Source: Streptomyces sp. NBC_01276
GTDB lineage: Bacteria; Actinomycetota; Actinomycetes; Streptomycetales; Streptomycetaceae
Reading direction: 5' to 3'
Assembly (NCBI RefSeq): GCF_041435355.1
Contig: NZ_CP108442.1
Location: forward strand, 6,632,501-6,696,500
DNA length: 64,000 bases
Part shown: piece by piece, positions 52,602-63,630 of the stretch
Numbering within the stretch: position 1 is the stretch's first letter
Layout of the letters: every line of letters begins with the position of its first letter
Made by a program: the position numbers and the translations under genes
The notes under the pieces: model-generated
What the model saw: the letters and a program-made list of their open reading frames with translations, nothing else
Database searches by the model: none
What the model was told of the DNA's origin: nothing

Positions 52602-55600
52602 ATGAAGGAGTTTCGTCAGGTGGCGACCGCTACGGACTATCCGCAGGGCGCAGGTGGCGGCAACGAGCGGACAGCGGCGCTGCCGCCTATTCCTGAACCG
52701 GGGCAGGTGGTGAAGGTCCGGGGCTCTACGTGGGCGGTGTCGGATGTCCGTCGGCAGGGTCTGCCGCGGAGCCCCGCCGATGAGGGAGTTCCCGGCCTGG
52801 CCAACGTCGTGAGTCTGCAGTCGCTCGACGAGGACCGGCTGGGTCAGGAGCTGACTGTTGTCTGGGAGCTGGAGGTCGGGCACACCGTCGCCCCGAACCA
52901 GGGTCTCCCCGAGACAGTGCGGGCGGAGGCGTTCGACGACCCGAATACGCTCGCCGCGTTCGTGGACGCGGTCCGCTGGGGCGCGGTCACCTCGGCCGAC
53001 GCGGATTCCTACCAGGCTCCTTTCCGGAGCGGCGCGAATGTGGAGGCGTATCAGCTGGAGCCGCTGAGGCGGGCCCTGCAGTCGTCGCGTACGAACCTGC
53101 TGCTCGCGGACGACGTGGGCCTGGGTAAGACCATCGAGGCCGGCCTCGTCGTGCAGGAGCTGCTCCTGCGGCACCGTGCGCGGTCCGTGGTCATCGTCTG
53201 CCCGCCGAGCCTGTCGTTGAAGTGGCAGGACGAGATGCGGGAGAAGTTCGGCCTCGACTTCGTCATCGTCAACAGTGAGCTGATGGCGAAGGTGCGGCGG
53301 AGCCACGGGTTGAACGCCAACCCGTTCCGGCTCTTCCCCCGTGTGATCGTGAGCATGGCCTGGCTGCCGTCGCTTCGGGCGCAGCGTCTACTGCGCGACG
53401 TGCTGGCCGATGTACGCAGCTCCGGGACGGCCCGCCGGTACGCGTTCGACGCACTGGTGGTCGATGAGGCGCACCATGTGGCGCCGGCCAGTCCGACGAC
53501 GGCACCGGGCCAGCGCGGCTACGCGGTGGACAGCAAGCGGACCACGGCGACGAAGAAGCTCGCGGAGGCGTGCGAGCACCGGCTGTTCTTGAGCGCGACG
53601 CCGCACAACGGCTACTCGGAGTCGTTCACCGCCCTTCTGGAGATGATCGACGGCCGCCGGTTCACACGTGGCGCGAGCATCGATGAGCGGGCGCTGAGGG
53701 AGGTGATGGTGCGGTGGCTGAAGAGCGATCTACCGGAGAAGGGGTTCAAGGCCCGGAAGCTGGGGACCTTGCCATTCACGCCGTCGGCTGAGGAGCAGCG
53801 GCAGTTCGAGCGGCTGGAGCGGCTGCTGACAGAGAGTGCCCGGGCGAATGGCAAGGGATCGGGCGGCGACATCGTCGCGATGCTGCTGAAGAAGCGTTTT
53901 CTGTCCAGCCCATGGTCGTTCGCCCGCACGCTTGAGCTGTATGAGGCCGCGGACGGCGGCGACCGGCAGCTGCGGGTGGACGACGAGTACGAGTACTACA
54001 CGGAGGTTCTGGGCAGCGCCCAGTCGGACGAGGAAGAAGGCGCGGCTGAGCACCCCGAGTTCACCGCGCTGCGCCACTCGAAGGGTTCGGACCCCCTGGT
54101 CGCGGCCACCAGCAGCGAGATCGCCTCACTCGTGGAGTGGGGGCGGGGGTATGAGCACAAGCCTGACTCCCGGCTGGAAGAACTGCTGTCCTTCCTGGGC
54201 GCCGTTTGCCGCCCCGATGGCCGCCACTGGACCAACGAACGGGTCGTGGTGTTCACCGAGTACGCGGCCACCCTCGACTGGATCGCTGGCATCCTGCGCC
54301 AGCGCGGCTACAACGATGTACTCGAGGTCATTCAGGGCTCGACCCCCACGGAGGAGCGGGAGAAGATCCGCGCCCGGTTCACCGAGAGCCCCGCCAAGCA
54401 CCCGGTCCGCGTCCTGCTCGCCACCGACTCCGCAGGTGAGGGCATCGATCTCCAGACCCATTGCCACCGTCTGGTCAACTTCGACATCCCCTTCAACCCG
54501 TCTCGCCTGGAGCAGCGCATCGGTCGGATCGACCGGTATGGGCAAACGAAGAACCCGGAGATCTTCCACTTCGCACCCAACTCCGACTCCACGACGTACG
54601 ACGCGGACATGAAGTTCATGGGGATCATCGCGACGAAGGTCGGGCAGGCCACCGAGGACCTCGGCAAGGTCAACCAGGTTATCGACGCCGAGGTGCAAGA
54701 GCACTTCGCTCCCACCCGTACGACGCCCAAGGCACGGCTGACAGCGCCGGACGACGCCAACGAGGTGATCACCCGCGTGCTGGCCGGCGGTATCGAGCTG
54801 AACCGCAAGCTGACCCAGCTGTCGGACACGTACGGCGAGGCCAAGGCGGCCATGCACCTTACGCCCGCCAACGCGCGCCGCGTCGTAGACACCGCTCTCA
54901 CCTTGACCGCTCAGCCCCCGCTCGTCGAGATCGGCGACGACCGCACCGAGGCACAGGTCTTCGAGGTTCCCAACCTCGGCCGCTCCTGGCAGTCGGCGCT
55001 GCGTGGCCTGGACACCCGTCTTGAACCGGGCGTGCCGCGTCCCATCACCTTCGACGACCAGGCCGCCCAGCAGCGCACAGACCTAGTCCACATCCACCTC
55101 GGGCACGCCCTCATGCAGCGGGCCACCCGCACCCTGCGCTCCGCACTGTTCAGCACGGACTCCCCGGTCCACCGCGTCACCGCCGTCATCGCCCCCGACC
55201 TTCCCCAGTCGTGTGTCGCTGCCGTCTCCCGGCTCGTCCTGGTCGGACGCGGCGGGCTACGCCTCCACGAGGAGGTCTTCCTCACCGGCGTCCGCCTGCG
55301 CGGTCAGGCACTCGCGGAGGCAAAGGTCGAGCAGGTCCTCGACGAAACACTCGACTCCGAACAGCTGCTCCTCGCAGACGATGAAGTACGGGCCCACCTT
55401 GCCGAACAGTGGAACGACGACGGCGCCCGGTTGCGCAGCCGCCTGCTGACCGCGATGGAGCGCAAAAGCGCCAGCCGCCAGGAAAAGGTCACCGAGGCGC
55501 TCACCAAGCGCCGAGACTCCGACATCGCCCGCGCCCATGAGATCTTCGGCGCGTTCCGGATCAATCTGCGCGAGTCCCGTGACCGCCTGGAGCAAGCCAT

Positions 55601-55823
55601 CCGCGCCGAGGAAGAGCTGCTGTTCACCGACGACCAGCAGAAGCAGCGCCGCCGCGACCTGAACCACATGAACGAACGCCTGGAGAGCCTGGGCGACGAG
55701 GAAGAGCGCGAGATCGCGTCGATCCGGGAGCGCTACAGCGACATCAGGCCCTACGTGTCGGCCGCCGCGGTCGTGTTCGCCCTGACCCCGGAAGACGCGA
55801 AGAACGGAATGGTTACGGCATGA
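52602..55823 (+). CDS. drmD: DISARM SNF2-like helicase DrmD
   Basis: The product has 1073 residues. SF2 helicase motifs: 'DDVGLGKTIEAGLV' near 168 (Walker A), 'VVDEAHH' near 286, 'LFLSATPHNGYSESF' (motif III) and 'QRIGRIDRYGQ' near 638 (motif VI). The last 120 residues are charged and probably coiled ('EKVTEALTKRRDSDIARAHE'). In class 1 DISARM, DrmD is the SNF2-family helicase that joins the core DrmA-DrmB-DrmC set in defence against phage DNA. Its stop overlaps the methylase ATG by four bases. The start may be GTG 52620 instead, because AAGGAG lies nine bases before it, inside the frame. Confidence 0.9.
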   Translation: MKEFRQVATATDYPQGAGGGNERTAALPPIPEPGQVVKVRGSTWAVSDVRRQGLPRSPADEGVPGLANVVSLQSLDEDRLGQELTVVWELEVGHTVAPNQGLPETVRAEAFDDPNTLAAFVDAVRWGAVTSADADSYQAPFRSGANVEAYQLEPLRRALQSSRTNLLLADDVGLGKTIEAGLVVQELLLRHRARSVVIVCPPSLSLKWQDEMREKFGLDFVIVNSELMAKVRRSHGLNANPFRLFPRVIVSMAWLPSLRAQRLLRDVLADVRSSGTARRYAFDALVVDEAHHVAPASPTTAPGQRGYAVDSKRTTATKKLAEACEHRLFLSATPHNGYSESFTALLEMIDGRRFTRGASIDERALREVMVRWLKSDLPEKGFKARKLGTLPFTPSAEEQRQFERLERLLTESARANGKGSGGDIVAMLLKKRFLSSPWSFARTLELYEAADGGDRQLRVDDEYEYYTEVLGSAQSDEEEGAAEHPEFTALRHSKGSDPLVAATSSEIASLVEWGRGYEHKPDSRLEELLSFLGAVCRPDGRHWTNERVVVFTEYAATLDWIAGILRQRGYNDVLEVIQGSTPTEEREKIRARFTESPAKHPVRVLLATDSAGEGIDLQTHCHRLVNFDIPFNPSRLEQRIGRIDRYGQTKNPEIFHFAPNSDSTTYDADMKFMGIIATKVGQATEDLGKVNQVIDAEVQEHFAPTRTTPKARLTAPDDANEVITRVLAGGIELNRKLTQLSDTYGEAKAAMHLTPANARRVVDTALTLTAQPPLVEIGDDRTEAQVFEVPNLGRSWQSALRGLDTRLEPGVPRPITFDDQAAQQRTDLVHIHLGHALMQRATRTLRSALFSTDSPVHRVTAVIAPDLPQSCVAAVSRLVLVGRGGLRLHEEVFLTGVRLRGQALAEAKVEQVLDETLDSEQLLLADDEVRAHLAEQWNDDGARLRSRLLTAMERKSASRQEKVTEALTKRRDSDIARAHEIFGAFRINLRESRDRLEQAIRAEEELLFTDDQQKQRRRDLNHMNERLESLGDEEEREIASIRERYSDIRPYVSAAAVVFALTPEDAKNGMVTA

Positions 55824-58800
55824 GCCGCAAGTACGCCCCGACCGCCGCCGACCTGCATCGCGCCTGGCTCGAACTGGTCGATGCCGACGGCCCGTTCCTT
55901 GCTGTCCCCGCCCTGGAACGCGTCTGGCCCCAGGGCATCCCCCAGCCCGACGCCCGGGCGCTCGACGCCATCAAGGATGCCAAGCCCGCCTTCGAGAAGG
56001 CGTGGGAGAACTGGGACGAGCATCCCGGCGACGAAGCTGCTCTCGATCTCTACCGCGAGGCCCGCGATACCTGGGTCGATCTTGTCCTGCGCCAGGGCCT
56101 GCGCTGGGGTGCCTCGTACGTCGTTCCCGCCCCGGCCGCTGCCGAGGTCCACTCGCCCGACTACGTCATCACCGTGCGCGCCGACGGTGCCCTTATCCAC
56201 GGTGACACCGTCGGTGCCCTGGTCTTCGTCACTGACCCGGTCGACTCCCTGCGTGACCCCCTCACGGACGGCTGGTCAGCCGGCCCCATCGACCGAATGG
56301 AAGAGCTGCTGCGCGCCTCGGGCAGCCCTATCGGCGTAGTCACCGACGGTCGCTGGTGGGCGATCGTCAGCGCCCGCCCGCAGACCATGGTCGCCTCCGG
56401 AATCGTCGACGCCCAGACCTGGATCGAAGAGCCCCCAACCCGCAACGCCTTCATCGAACTTCTGCAGCGCCGCCGGCTGATCGGCGGCAAACTGCAGGAG
56501 CGGCTGACCGAGCTGTTCGGCGAGTCCGTCACCGCCGCCGAGAAGATCACCGAAGCCCTCGGCACCCAGGTTCGCCGCGCCGTCGAACTCACCGTCCAGG
56601 CCTTGTCTGAAGGCGCCCTGGAGGCGCGGCGACGCGGCGAGCCTGATCCGTTGCCCGAGCAGCGCGGCGAGGTCTACGAGGCCGCCGTCACTGTCATGAT
56701 GCGCGTCGTCTTCCTCCTGTTCGCCGAAGAGCGAGGCCTGCTGCCGCAAAGCCGTCTCTTCGCAATGGGCTATGGCATCAGTGACGAACTAGACCTCCTC
56801 GACGCACGGGAAAAGGAAGAGGGTGAACAGTCACTCGATGCCACCTTCCTGACCTGGCACCGACTTCTCGCCACCTCCCAAGCCCTCTACCGGGGCGCGA
56901 CCTTCGAAGACCTGCGTCTGCCCGAGTACGGCGGCTCCCTCTTCGACCCGGCCCGCTTCCCCTTCCTCACCGCGTGCGACTCCCAGGACACCTTGGCCAT
57001 TACGGTCAGCGACCGTGTCATGCTCGAAGTCCTGCGCGCCGTCCAGATCGCCCAGCTGCCCGGCGGGGCCCGCCGGATCTCCTTCCGCGACATCGACGTT
57101 GAACAGATCGGTTACATTTACGAGGGTCTCCTCGGTTACTCCTGCGAGCCCGCCGAAGAGATCGTCGTCGGCCTCATTGGTAGCGCAGGATCCGAACCCG
57201 AGATCCCCCTTGCCACCCTCGAGGAACTCAGTCAGGCCAAGCGCACCGAAGCCGCACGGACCGATGCGATCCTCGCGTGGATCAAGCAGAACCAGCCGGC
57301 GGCGAAGCCGTCCAGCAAGGCCGCCCTCGCCAAGGCACTGAAGGAGGGCGAGACCCTCGACGACACCGAGATCGCCCTGCGCGACGTCACCGACGATCCC
57401 GAACTACGCGAACGGCTGCGCCCGTTCATCGGCATCATTCGCCGTGACCTACGAGGCCGCCCACTCGTCGTTGAACCCGGCGGCGTCCTGCTGGTGGAGA
57501 CCCCCTCGCGGGCCTCGGCGGGCGCGCACTACACGCCGCGCTCACTGGCCGAGGAAGTCGTCCGGTACGCACTCGAGCCCCTCGTCTACGCACCCGGCCC
57601 ACACCAGACCGCCAACCAGGACACGTGGCGGCCGCTCGACTCCGACCAGATCCTCGAACTGCGGATTGCCGACATCGCCTGCGGCTCAGGCGCCTTCCTC
57701 GTCGCCGCCGCCCGCTACCTCGCCGACCGCCTCGTCGAGGCGTGGCAGCGTGAGGGCGTGGCATATGGAAGGACGCCCCACGACCTGCTCGTCCACGCCA
57801 TAAGGACCGTCGTCGCGACCTGTCTGTACGGCGCCGACATCAACGGCATGGCCGTGGAAATGTGCAAGCTGTCACTGTGGCTGGTGTCGTTGGACCCCAA
57901 GCTGCCCTTCTCTTTCGTCGACGACAAGGTGCTCCACGGCAACGCCCTGCTCGGCCTGACCGACGCCGACCAGCTACGCCGCCTCCACATCAACCCCGCC
58001 GCGGCCGGTGACCAGCTCAGCGTCTTCGCCCTGGACGTCGACGACATCCTGAGTCAGGCCACCCGCCTGCGCCGCCAGCTTGCTACGGAGGTCGACGACA
58101 GCGACCCACAGCGCTCGGCCGCCACCAAGCGGCGCCAGTGGCGCAGGTACCAGGAACTGACCGCGCAGCTCGCCGATGTCGCGGACGGGGTGATCGCGGC
58201 CGGGCTGCAGTGGGGCGGGAAGCCCGGGAAACAGTTGAACGCGGCGTACGCGAATCTGCGCATCGCGGTGGAGAACGCGTACCCCGCCGGGGGCGACGAG
58301 ACGGACCGGGATCGGACGATGCTCGACGGCATCAAGGAGGTCGGGCTCACTCCGACGGTGACGACGGACTACGCGAGGTGGAAGCCGCTGCACTGGATTC
58401 TGGCTGTGCCGGATGTGATGGAGCGGGGCGGGTTCGACGCGATGATCGGGAACCCGCCGTTCCTGGGTGGCCAGAAGCTCACAGGATCGATGGGGACTAA
58501 CGTCCGCGACTGGTTCGTCAACACACTTGCGGGCGGGAGGAAGGGGAGCGCGGACCTGGTGGCGTACTTCTTCCTGCGCGCATATGAGCTGCTGTTGCGG
58601 CGCGGTGGGCTTGGGCTGATTGCAACAAACTCCGTCGCCCAGGGAGACACCCGACACGTCGGCCTTGATCAGTTGGTATCGAAGGACTTCACCATCACTC
58701 GCGCGATTCAGAGCCGGTCGTGGCCAGCGGCCAGTGCCAACCTGGAGTATGCGGCAGTGTGGGGCAGCCGGGCTGACGTCAATTCGACGGTGCCCCGGAT

Positions 58801-59872
58801 CGTCGCCGAGGTCGAAAAAGACATCGAGGTTGAGCGGATCTCCACCCTGTTGGAACCGGGCGGCCGGGTGGACAGCAACCCGGTGCGGCTGGCGAAGAAC
58901 GTTGGGATCGCGTTCCAGGGCTGCATCGTGCTGGGCATGGGCTTCGTGCTGGAGCCAAATGAGGCTGCGGCCTGGATCGAGGCCGATCCGCGGAACGAAG
59001 AGGTTCTTTTTCCGTACCTCAATGGTGAGGACCTCAATTCCCGCCCAAACAGCTCACCTTCACGATGGGTCATTGACTTCAACGATAGGTCGGAGCAGCA
59101 GGCGCAGGAGTACGAGCTGCCATATGAACGGGTGCTAGAGCGGGTAAAGCCCGAGCGGGCGACGAATAAACGAAAGCCTCGACGCGAGCGGTGGTGGCAG
59201 TTTGCCGAGCTGGCGCCCGCGATGCGGAGGGCGATTGCCGACGCTGACTTGGAAGAGGCGCTGGTTATTGCACGAGTCAGTAAGACTGTGATGCCCCTTC
59301 GTGTTTCAACACGACAGGTTTTCCATGAAAAGCTAGTTGTGTTCGCGAAGGGGGAATCCGTAGATCTGGCGGTATTGTCCAGTGGCCCACATCAGTTGTG
59401 GGTGATCAAATACGGCACCACGATGCGGATCGACCCGACGTACACGCCATCGACCGTATTTGAGACCTTTCCACGCCCGGACGCGAACGAACATCTTGCC
59501 GAGGCAGGCGAACTACTCGACGTCGACCGACGTGAGATCATGCTCCGCCGCGGCCTCGGCCTGACCAAGCTTTACAACCTGGTCAACGACCCCGGCATCT
59601 CCGACTCTGCCGATCCTGACGTAGCTCATCTCCGCGAGATCCACGTTCAACTCGACCGGGCCGTGATGGCCGCCTACGGCTGGGACGACGTCCCCTTGGA
59701 CCACGGCTTCCACACCTACCGGCAGATGGAGCGCTGGACGGTGAGCCCCGCCGCCCGGGTGGAGATCCTCGATCGCCTCCTCGAAGAGAATCATCGCCGT
59801 GCCGCCTCGCAAGGCGTTGTCAGTCCCACCGGCAACAATGAAGCCACCGAGGAAGAGGAGGGAGACGAGTGA
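55820..59872 (+). CDS. drmMI: DISARM adenine methylase DrmMI (Eco57I-type)
   Basis: The product has 1350 residues. It contains 'SAGAHYTPRSLAEEVV' near 565, SAM motif I 'IADIACGSGAFLVAA' near 618, and the amino-methylase motif 'GNPPF' near 876, as in Eco57I/BREX-like N6-adenine methylases. N- and C-terminal extensions are specificity or targeting parts. In class 1 DISARM it methylates host DNA and so marks self. A C-terminal region ('YGTTMRIDPTYTPSTVFETF') resembles TaqI-like specificity domains. The ATG overlaps the drmD stop and the TGA overlaps the drmA GTG. Codon bias dips near 59.0-59.4 kb, suggesting a swapped or horizontally acquired recognition segment. Confidence 0.9.
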   Translation: MSRKYAPTAADLHRAWLELVDADGPFLAVPALERVWPQGIPQPDARALDAIKDAKPAFEKAWENWDEHPGDEAALDLYREARDTWVDLVLRQGLRWGASYVVPAPAAAEVHSPDYVITVRADGALIHGDTVGALVFVTDPVDSLRDPLTDGWSAGPIDRMEELLRASGSPIGVVTDGRWWAIVSARPQTMVASGIVDAQTWIEEPPTRNAFIELLQRRRLIGGKLQERLTELFGESVTAAEKITEALGTQVRRAVELTVQALSEGALEARRRGEPDPLPEQRGEVYEAAVTVMMRVVFLLFAEERGLLPQSRLFAMGYGISDELDLLDAREKEEGEQSLDATFLTWHRLLATSQALYRGATFEDLRLPEYGGSLFDPARFPFLTACDSQDTLAITVSDRVMLEVLRAVQIAQLPGGARRISFRDIDVEQIGYIYEGLLGYSCEPAEEIVVGLIGSAGSEPEIPLATLEELSQAKRTEAARTDAILAWIKQNQPAAKPSSKAALAKALKEGETLDDTEIALRDVTDDPELRERLRPFIGIIRRDLRGRPLVVEPGGVLLVETPSRASAGAHYTPRSLAEEVVRYALEPLVYAPGPHQTANQDTWRPLDSDQILELRIADIACGSGAFLVAAARYLADRLVEAWQREGVAYGRTPHDLLVHAIRTVVATCLYGADINGMAVEMCKLSLWLVSLDPKLPFSFVDDKVLHGNALLGLTDADQLRRLHINPAAAGDQLSVFALDVDDILSQATRLRRQLATEVDDSDPQRSAATKRRQWRRYQELTAQLADVADGVIAAGLQWGGKPGKQLNAAYANLRIAVENAYPAGGDETDRDRTMLDGIKEVGLTPTVTTDYARWKPLHWILAVPDVMERGGFDAMIGNPPFLGGQKLTGSMGTNVRDWFVNTLAGGRKGSADLVAYFFLRAYELLLRRGGLGLIATNSVAQGDTRHVGLDQLVSKDFTITRAIQSRSWPAASANLEYAAVWGSRADVNSTVPRIVAEVEKDIEVERISTLLEPGGRVDSNPVRLAKNVGIAFQGCIVLGMGFVLEPNEAAAWIEADPRNEEVLFPYLNGEDLNSRPNSSPSRWVIDFNDRSEQQAQEYELPYERVLERVKPERATNKRKPRRERWWQFAELAPAMRRAIADADLEEALVIARVSKTVMPLRVSTRQVFHEKLVVFAKGESVDLAVLSSGPHQLWVIKYGTTMRIDPTYTPSTVFETFPRPDANEHLAEAGELLDVDRREIMLRRGLGLTKLYNLVNDPGISDSADPDVAHLREIHVQLDRAVMAAYGWDDVPLDHGFHTYRQMERWTVSPAARVEILDRLLEENHRRAASQGVVSPTGNNEATEEEEGDE

Positions 59873-62800
59873 CCACCCCCCAGAGCAACAGCGCCCAACC
59901 CGTAGCAGGCGCCTCCCAGGCCCCGCCGTACCGACTCGCCCTCGACCCCGACGGCCGTTCCTGGACGGCCCGCGAGAACCTGGTCGACATCCTGGAGCGT
60001 GAGCTCCTGGGCCCGACCAACGGCCCGGACGAGATCCTCGAAGGCGTTCCTGACTCGGCCTACCTGGTCGGCCGGATCGCGCCCGTTCGGCTCACCGCCG
60101 GCCGCGACGACCTGGGCGAGGCGGGCTCGGACGATGCGGCGAGCGACGTTGGCGATGCGGTGGACGCCGACGAGAGCCGAGGTGTGCCGCTGACCGCCGT
60201 TGACGACAGCAGTGCCAGTTCGGAGGAGGACGACGTCGAGGACCAGCCCCAGAAGCGTGGGCTGATGATCCCGGCGTCGATGGGGCTCCGATGCCAGGTC
60301 CCTGATGATCTGGACGAGATCACGGTGACCGCCTCATGGGGCACGTACGAGCCGGTGCAGGAGAAGCGCGGCGAGGGGACGGAAGCGGCGGGGATCCCGG
60401 ACGACGTGCCTGCTCTTCCCTTCCGCCGGTTCCAGCGCACCCCGCACTCCATCCCTAAGACGATCAAGATTGCTGATCTCAAGCAGTCCCGTACGACCGA
60501 GATCCCCCTGAAGGACAAGGTCGTGCTCCGGGTGGATCGTTACGACGATGTCGAGCGTGGTTGCCGTCTGATAGAGCTGGTGTTGTGCAACGACCGGGAG
60601 ACCCCGCGCAAGATCCCGGTGGAGGCGTGGCTGTACCAGACCAAGGTGTCGGTGTCGGCTGGTGGGGCGGAGGTGTTCCTGCCGGTCAATGACGTCCTTC
60701 TCGATACGCGCGAGGAACAGGAGGACGAGCTGCGTCGGCTGCGGCTTCAGTACCGCAACCGTTTGGAGTTCGCTCACGGTCGGACCTGCTCGGTGGACTG
60801 GAAGGTGGCAGAGGGGGCACGCAGGGCGAGCGAGGTCTGGACCACGTGGCTGCCGGTGAGTGAAACGCCGCAGACGGCTGCGGAGGAGATCGGGGCGGCC
60901 CTGCTGGACATGCGCAAGCTCCAGGGAGCATCAGCCGATGAGCTGCGCACCGGGCTTGAGCCGATCATCGCGGGCTATGTGGCGTGGCTGGACGGCGAAG
61001 AGCAGCGGGCCGAGGCCCTGCCGGAGCACCTGCGGGCGGAGGGGCTGGAGGCGGTGGGCGACGCGCGCCGGGTGCAGCAGCAGCTCGCGGACGGTCTGAC
61101 GTTCCTCCTCGGGGACGAGGAGGCGTTGCGCTGCTTCCGGTTCATGAACCGGGTGATGGCCGACCAGCGTGTGCAGTCGCAGGTCGCGGAGCGGCGGGCG
61201 AGCGCTCCCGAGGAGAGCATCGAGGCGGCCCGCGAGGCGATCCTCGCCGAGAAGGGGGCCCGGGCACATTCGTGGCGTACTTTCCAGCTCGCCTTCGTGC
61301 TCATGCAGTTGCCGCTACTGTCCGATGCAGCGGCTGAGAAGCGGTCGGGGGATCTTGCCAAGGCGCAGCTGCTGTTCTTCCCGACCGGTGGCGGCAAGAC
61401 CGAGGCGTATCTCGGTCTGGCGGCGTACACCTTCGCGATCCGCCGCCGCCAAGGGGTCGTGGATGCCTTCGACGGGCCGTTGGACGGGCGGTCCGGGGTC
61501 GCCGTCCTCATGCGGTACACGCTGCGCCTGCTCACCGCCCAGCAGTTCCAGCGTGCCACCACTTTGGTGTGCGCCGCGGAGATGGCGCGGCGTGATGATG
61601 TGGCGACTTGGGGAGAAGAACCGTTCCGGATCGGGCTGTGGGTTGGTACCGATGTGAGCCCGAAGCGGTATGACGAGGCCGCCGAGCAGTTGCAGAAGGC
61701 CCATGGGGGTCGCGGTTATCGGTTGACGGTGCTGCAGATCCAGCGCTGCCCGTGGTGCGGTACCCGGGTCGAGGCACGGGACGTGCGGACGGAGCCGGCG
61801 CTGCGCCGGGTGTACGTGTACTGCGGAGACGAGCTGGCCGAGTGCCCGTTCGCCGACGGTGGCGAGGTCCCTGACGGGCTGCCGGTCCTCACTGTCGACG
61901 AGGAGATTTACCGGCTCGCGCCGGCGTTCGTCATCGCCACCGTGGACAAGTTCGCCCGTATGGCGCGGGAGGGTGAGGCCGCCTCACTCTTCGGGCATGT
62001 CTCGCGGCGCTGCGACCGGCACGGGTTTGTCCACCCTGACTATCAGCAGTGCGACATCAAGGAGGGCAGCAAGCACCCCAAGAAGGATGGCTACCCGGCC
62101 GCCCCGGTGCATCCGGCGACCCGGCTGCGGCCCCCGGATCTCGTCATCCAGGACGAACTCCACCTGATCACGGGAGCTCTCGGAACCACGGTTGGCCTGT
62201 TCGAGGTGGCCATCGATGTGATGACCGACTGGCGGACGAAGGACGGGCGCCCGGTGCGTCCATTGCTCGTCGCCTCCACCGCCACCGCACGCAACGCCTT
62301 CGAGCAGGTCCGTGCGTTGTACGGGCGGGATGTCACCATCTTCCCGCCGCAGGTCCTGGACGCCGGGAACACCTTCTTCTCCAAGGAGCTCCCTGTTTCC
62401 GAGGAGAACCCGGGGCGCCGGTATGTCGGGATCAGCACGACCGGAGTGCGTCTGACCACGGCGGAGATCAGGGTTGCCGAGGTCCTCATGGCCGGCGGGC
62501 AGCTGCTGCTCGACCGCTCGGGCAGTGTGGCCGATCCCTATATGAGTCTGGTCGGCTACTTCAGTGCCACCCGTGAGCTGGCGGGCATGGCTCGGTATAT
62601 GAGCGATGACATCCAGACTGCGCTGGCGAAGGGCCGGCCCTGGTCGAAACTGCCCCGCCGCACTGGTACCGAATTTGGTTCGCTGCACGTAGCCGAGCTG
62701 ACCTCGCGCGTGGCCAGCGCCGAGATCACCGCGACCTTGGACCGGATGGCGATGCCGTTCGACCCCGCCTTCGACTCCACGGCGGGCAAGCGAAGTCGGC

Positions 62801-63630
62801 GCGCGCTGCGGGAGGCGAAGAAGCCGGAACCCACCCGCGAGGTCAACCCGTACGACGTGGTGCTGGCTACCTCCATGCTGCAGGTGGGTGTCGACGTGAC
62901 CCGGCTCGGTCTGATGCTCGTGGTCGGTCAGCCGAAGAACACAGCCGAGTACATCCAGGCGTCCTCCCGCGTCGGCCGGGACGCGGACCGGCCCGGCCTT
63001 GTCCTCGCCCTGGGGAACTGGGCGCGGCCTCGTGACCTCGCCCATTTTGAGCAGTTCAGGCATTACCACGAGACGTTTTACGCGCAGGTCGAAGCGCTGT
63101 CCGTGACCCCGTTCTCGGTGACCTCTTTGGAACGGGGTCTGGACGGTGTGCTGGTCAGCGCTGCCAGGGTCCTGCAGGCTGCCAAGGCTGGCCACGGCCA
63201 GGGGTTGTCCCCGGAGGGCGGTGCGGGCCGTATCGAGGCCGAGCAGCAGTTCGCCGATGAGCTCACCAAGGCGCTCGTGCGCCGGATCGAACGGGCCGGG
63301 GACGAGGACGCGGCAGAACGTGCCCGGCTGCGTCTGAAGAACCGGCTCGACCAGTGGGGGCAGCGGCGCAAGCACCTCGCGGAGCACCGTAAGTCACTGG
63401 TGTACGAGAGGGTCGTGGACGACACTCGGCACGATGCGCTGATGATGGGTGCGGAGAACGCCAAACCGGGCCTCGAAACTCGGGACGCGCCGCCGTTTAT
63501 TGTGGCCAACTCGATGCGTGAAGTGCAGCCGGAGATCAACCTCCTGGTGAGCCCGATCAAGGAACGACTGGTGTACATCGCACCCGTCAACGCACCCCAG
63601 TGGGTGATGCCGGAGGAGAAGAAGTCATGA
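59869..63630 (+). CDS. drmA: DISARM helicase DrmA
   Basis: The product has 1253 residues. Helicase motifs are 'LFFPTGGGKTEAYLG' near 503 (Walker A), 'VIQDELHLITG' near 761 (Walker B, DEL-H form), and 'QASSRVGRDADRPG' near 1032 (motif VI). Two Cys clusters ('RCPWCGTRVEA', 'CGDELAECPF', then 'SRRCDRHGF') suggest zinc binding between the helicase cores. The acidic N-terminus (residues 75-125) is low complexity. DrmA pairs with DrmB to recognise incoming DNA in DISARM. The GTG start overlaps the methylase stop; the stop overlaps the drmB ATG. Confidence 0.9.
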   Translation: MTTPQSNSAQPVAGASQAPPYRLALDPDGRSWTARENLVDILERELLGPTNGPDEILEGVPDSAYLVGRIAPVRLTAGRDDLGEAGSDDAASDVGDAVDADESRGVPLTAVDDSSASSEEDDVEDQPQKRGLMIPASMGLRCQVPDDLDEITVTASWGTYEPVQEKRGEGTEAAGIPDDVPALPFRRFQRTPHSIPKTIKIADLKQSRTTEIPLKDKVVLRVDRYDDVERGCRLIELVLCNDRETPRKIPVEAWLYQTKVSVSAGGAEVFLPVNDVLLDTREEQEDELRRLRLQYRNRLEFAHGRTCSVDWKVAEGARRASEVWTTWLPVSETPQTAAEEIGAALLDMRKLQGASADELRTGLEPIIAGYVAWLDGEEQRAEALPEHLRAEGLEAVGDARRVQQQLADGLTFLLGDEEALRCFRFMNRVMADQRVQSQVAERRASAPEESIEAAREAILAEKGARAHSWRTFQLAFVLMQLPLLSDAAAEKRSGDLAKAQLLFFPTGGGKTEAYLGLAAYTFAIRRRQGVVDAFDGPLDGRSGVAVLMRYTLRLLTAQQFQRATTLVCAAEMARRDDVATWGEEPFRIGLWVGTDVSPKRYDEAAEQLQKAHGGRGYRLTVLQIQRCPWCGTRVEARDVRTEPALRRVYVYCGDELAECPFADGGEVPDGLPVLTVDEEIYRLAPAFVIATVDKFARMAREGEAASLFGHVSRRCDRHGFVHPDYQQCDIKEGSKHPKKDGYPAAPVHPATRLRPPDLVIQDELHLITGALGTTVGLFEVAIDVMTDWRTKDGRPVRPLLVASTATARNAFEQVRALYGRDVTIFPPQVLDAGNTFFSKELPVSEENPGRRYVGISTTGVRLTTAEIRVAEVLMAGGQLLLDRSGSVADPYMSLVGYFSATRELAGMARYMSDDIQTALAKGRPWSKLPRRTGTEFGSLHVAELTSRVASAEITATLDRMAMPFDPAFDSTAGKRSRRALREAKKPEPTREVNPYDVVLATSMLQVGVDVTRLGLMLVVGQPKNTAEYIQASSRVGRDADRPGLVLALGNWARPRDLAHFEQFRHYHETFYAQVEALSVTPFSVTSLERGLDGVLVSAARVLQAAKAGHGQGLSPEGGAGRIEAEQQFADELTKALVRRIERAGDEDAAERARLRLKNRLDQWGQRRKHLAEHRKSLVYERVVDDTRHDALMMGAENAKPGLETRDAPPFIVANSMREVQPEINLLVSPIKERLVYIAPVNAPQWVMPEEKKS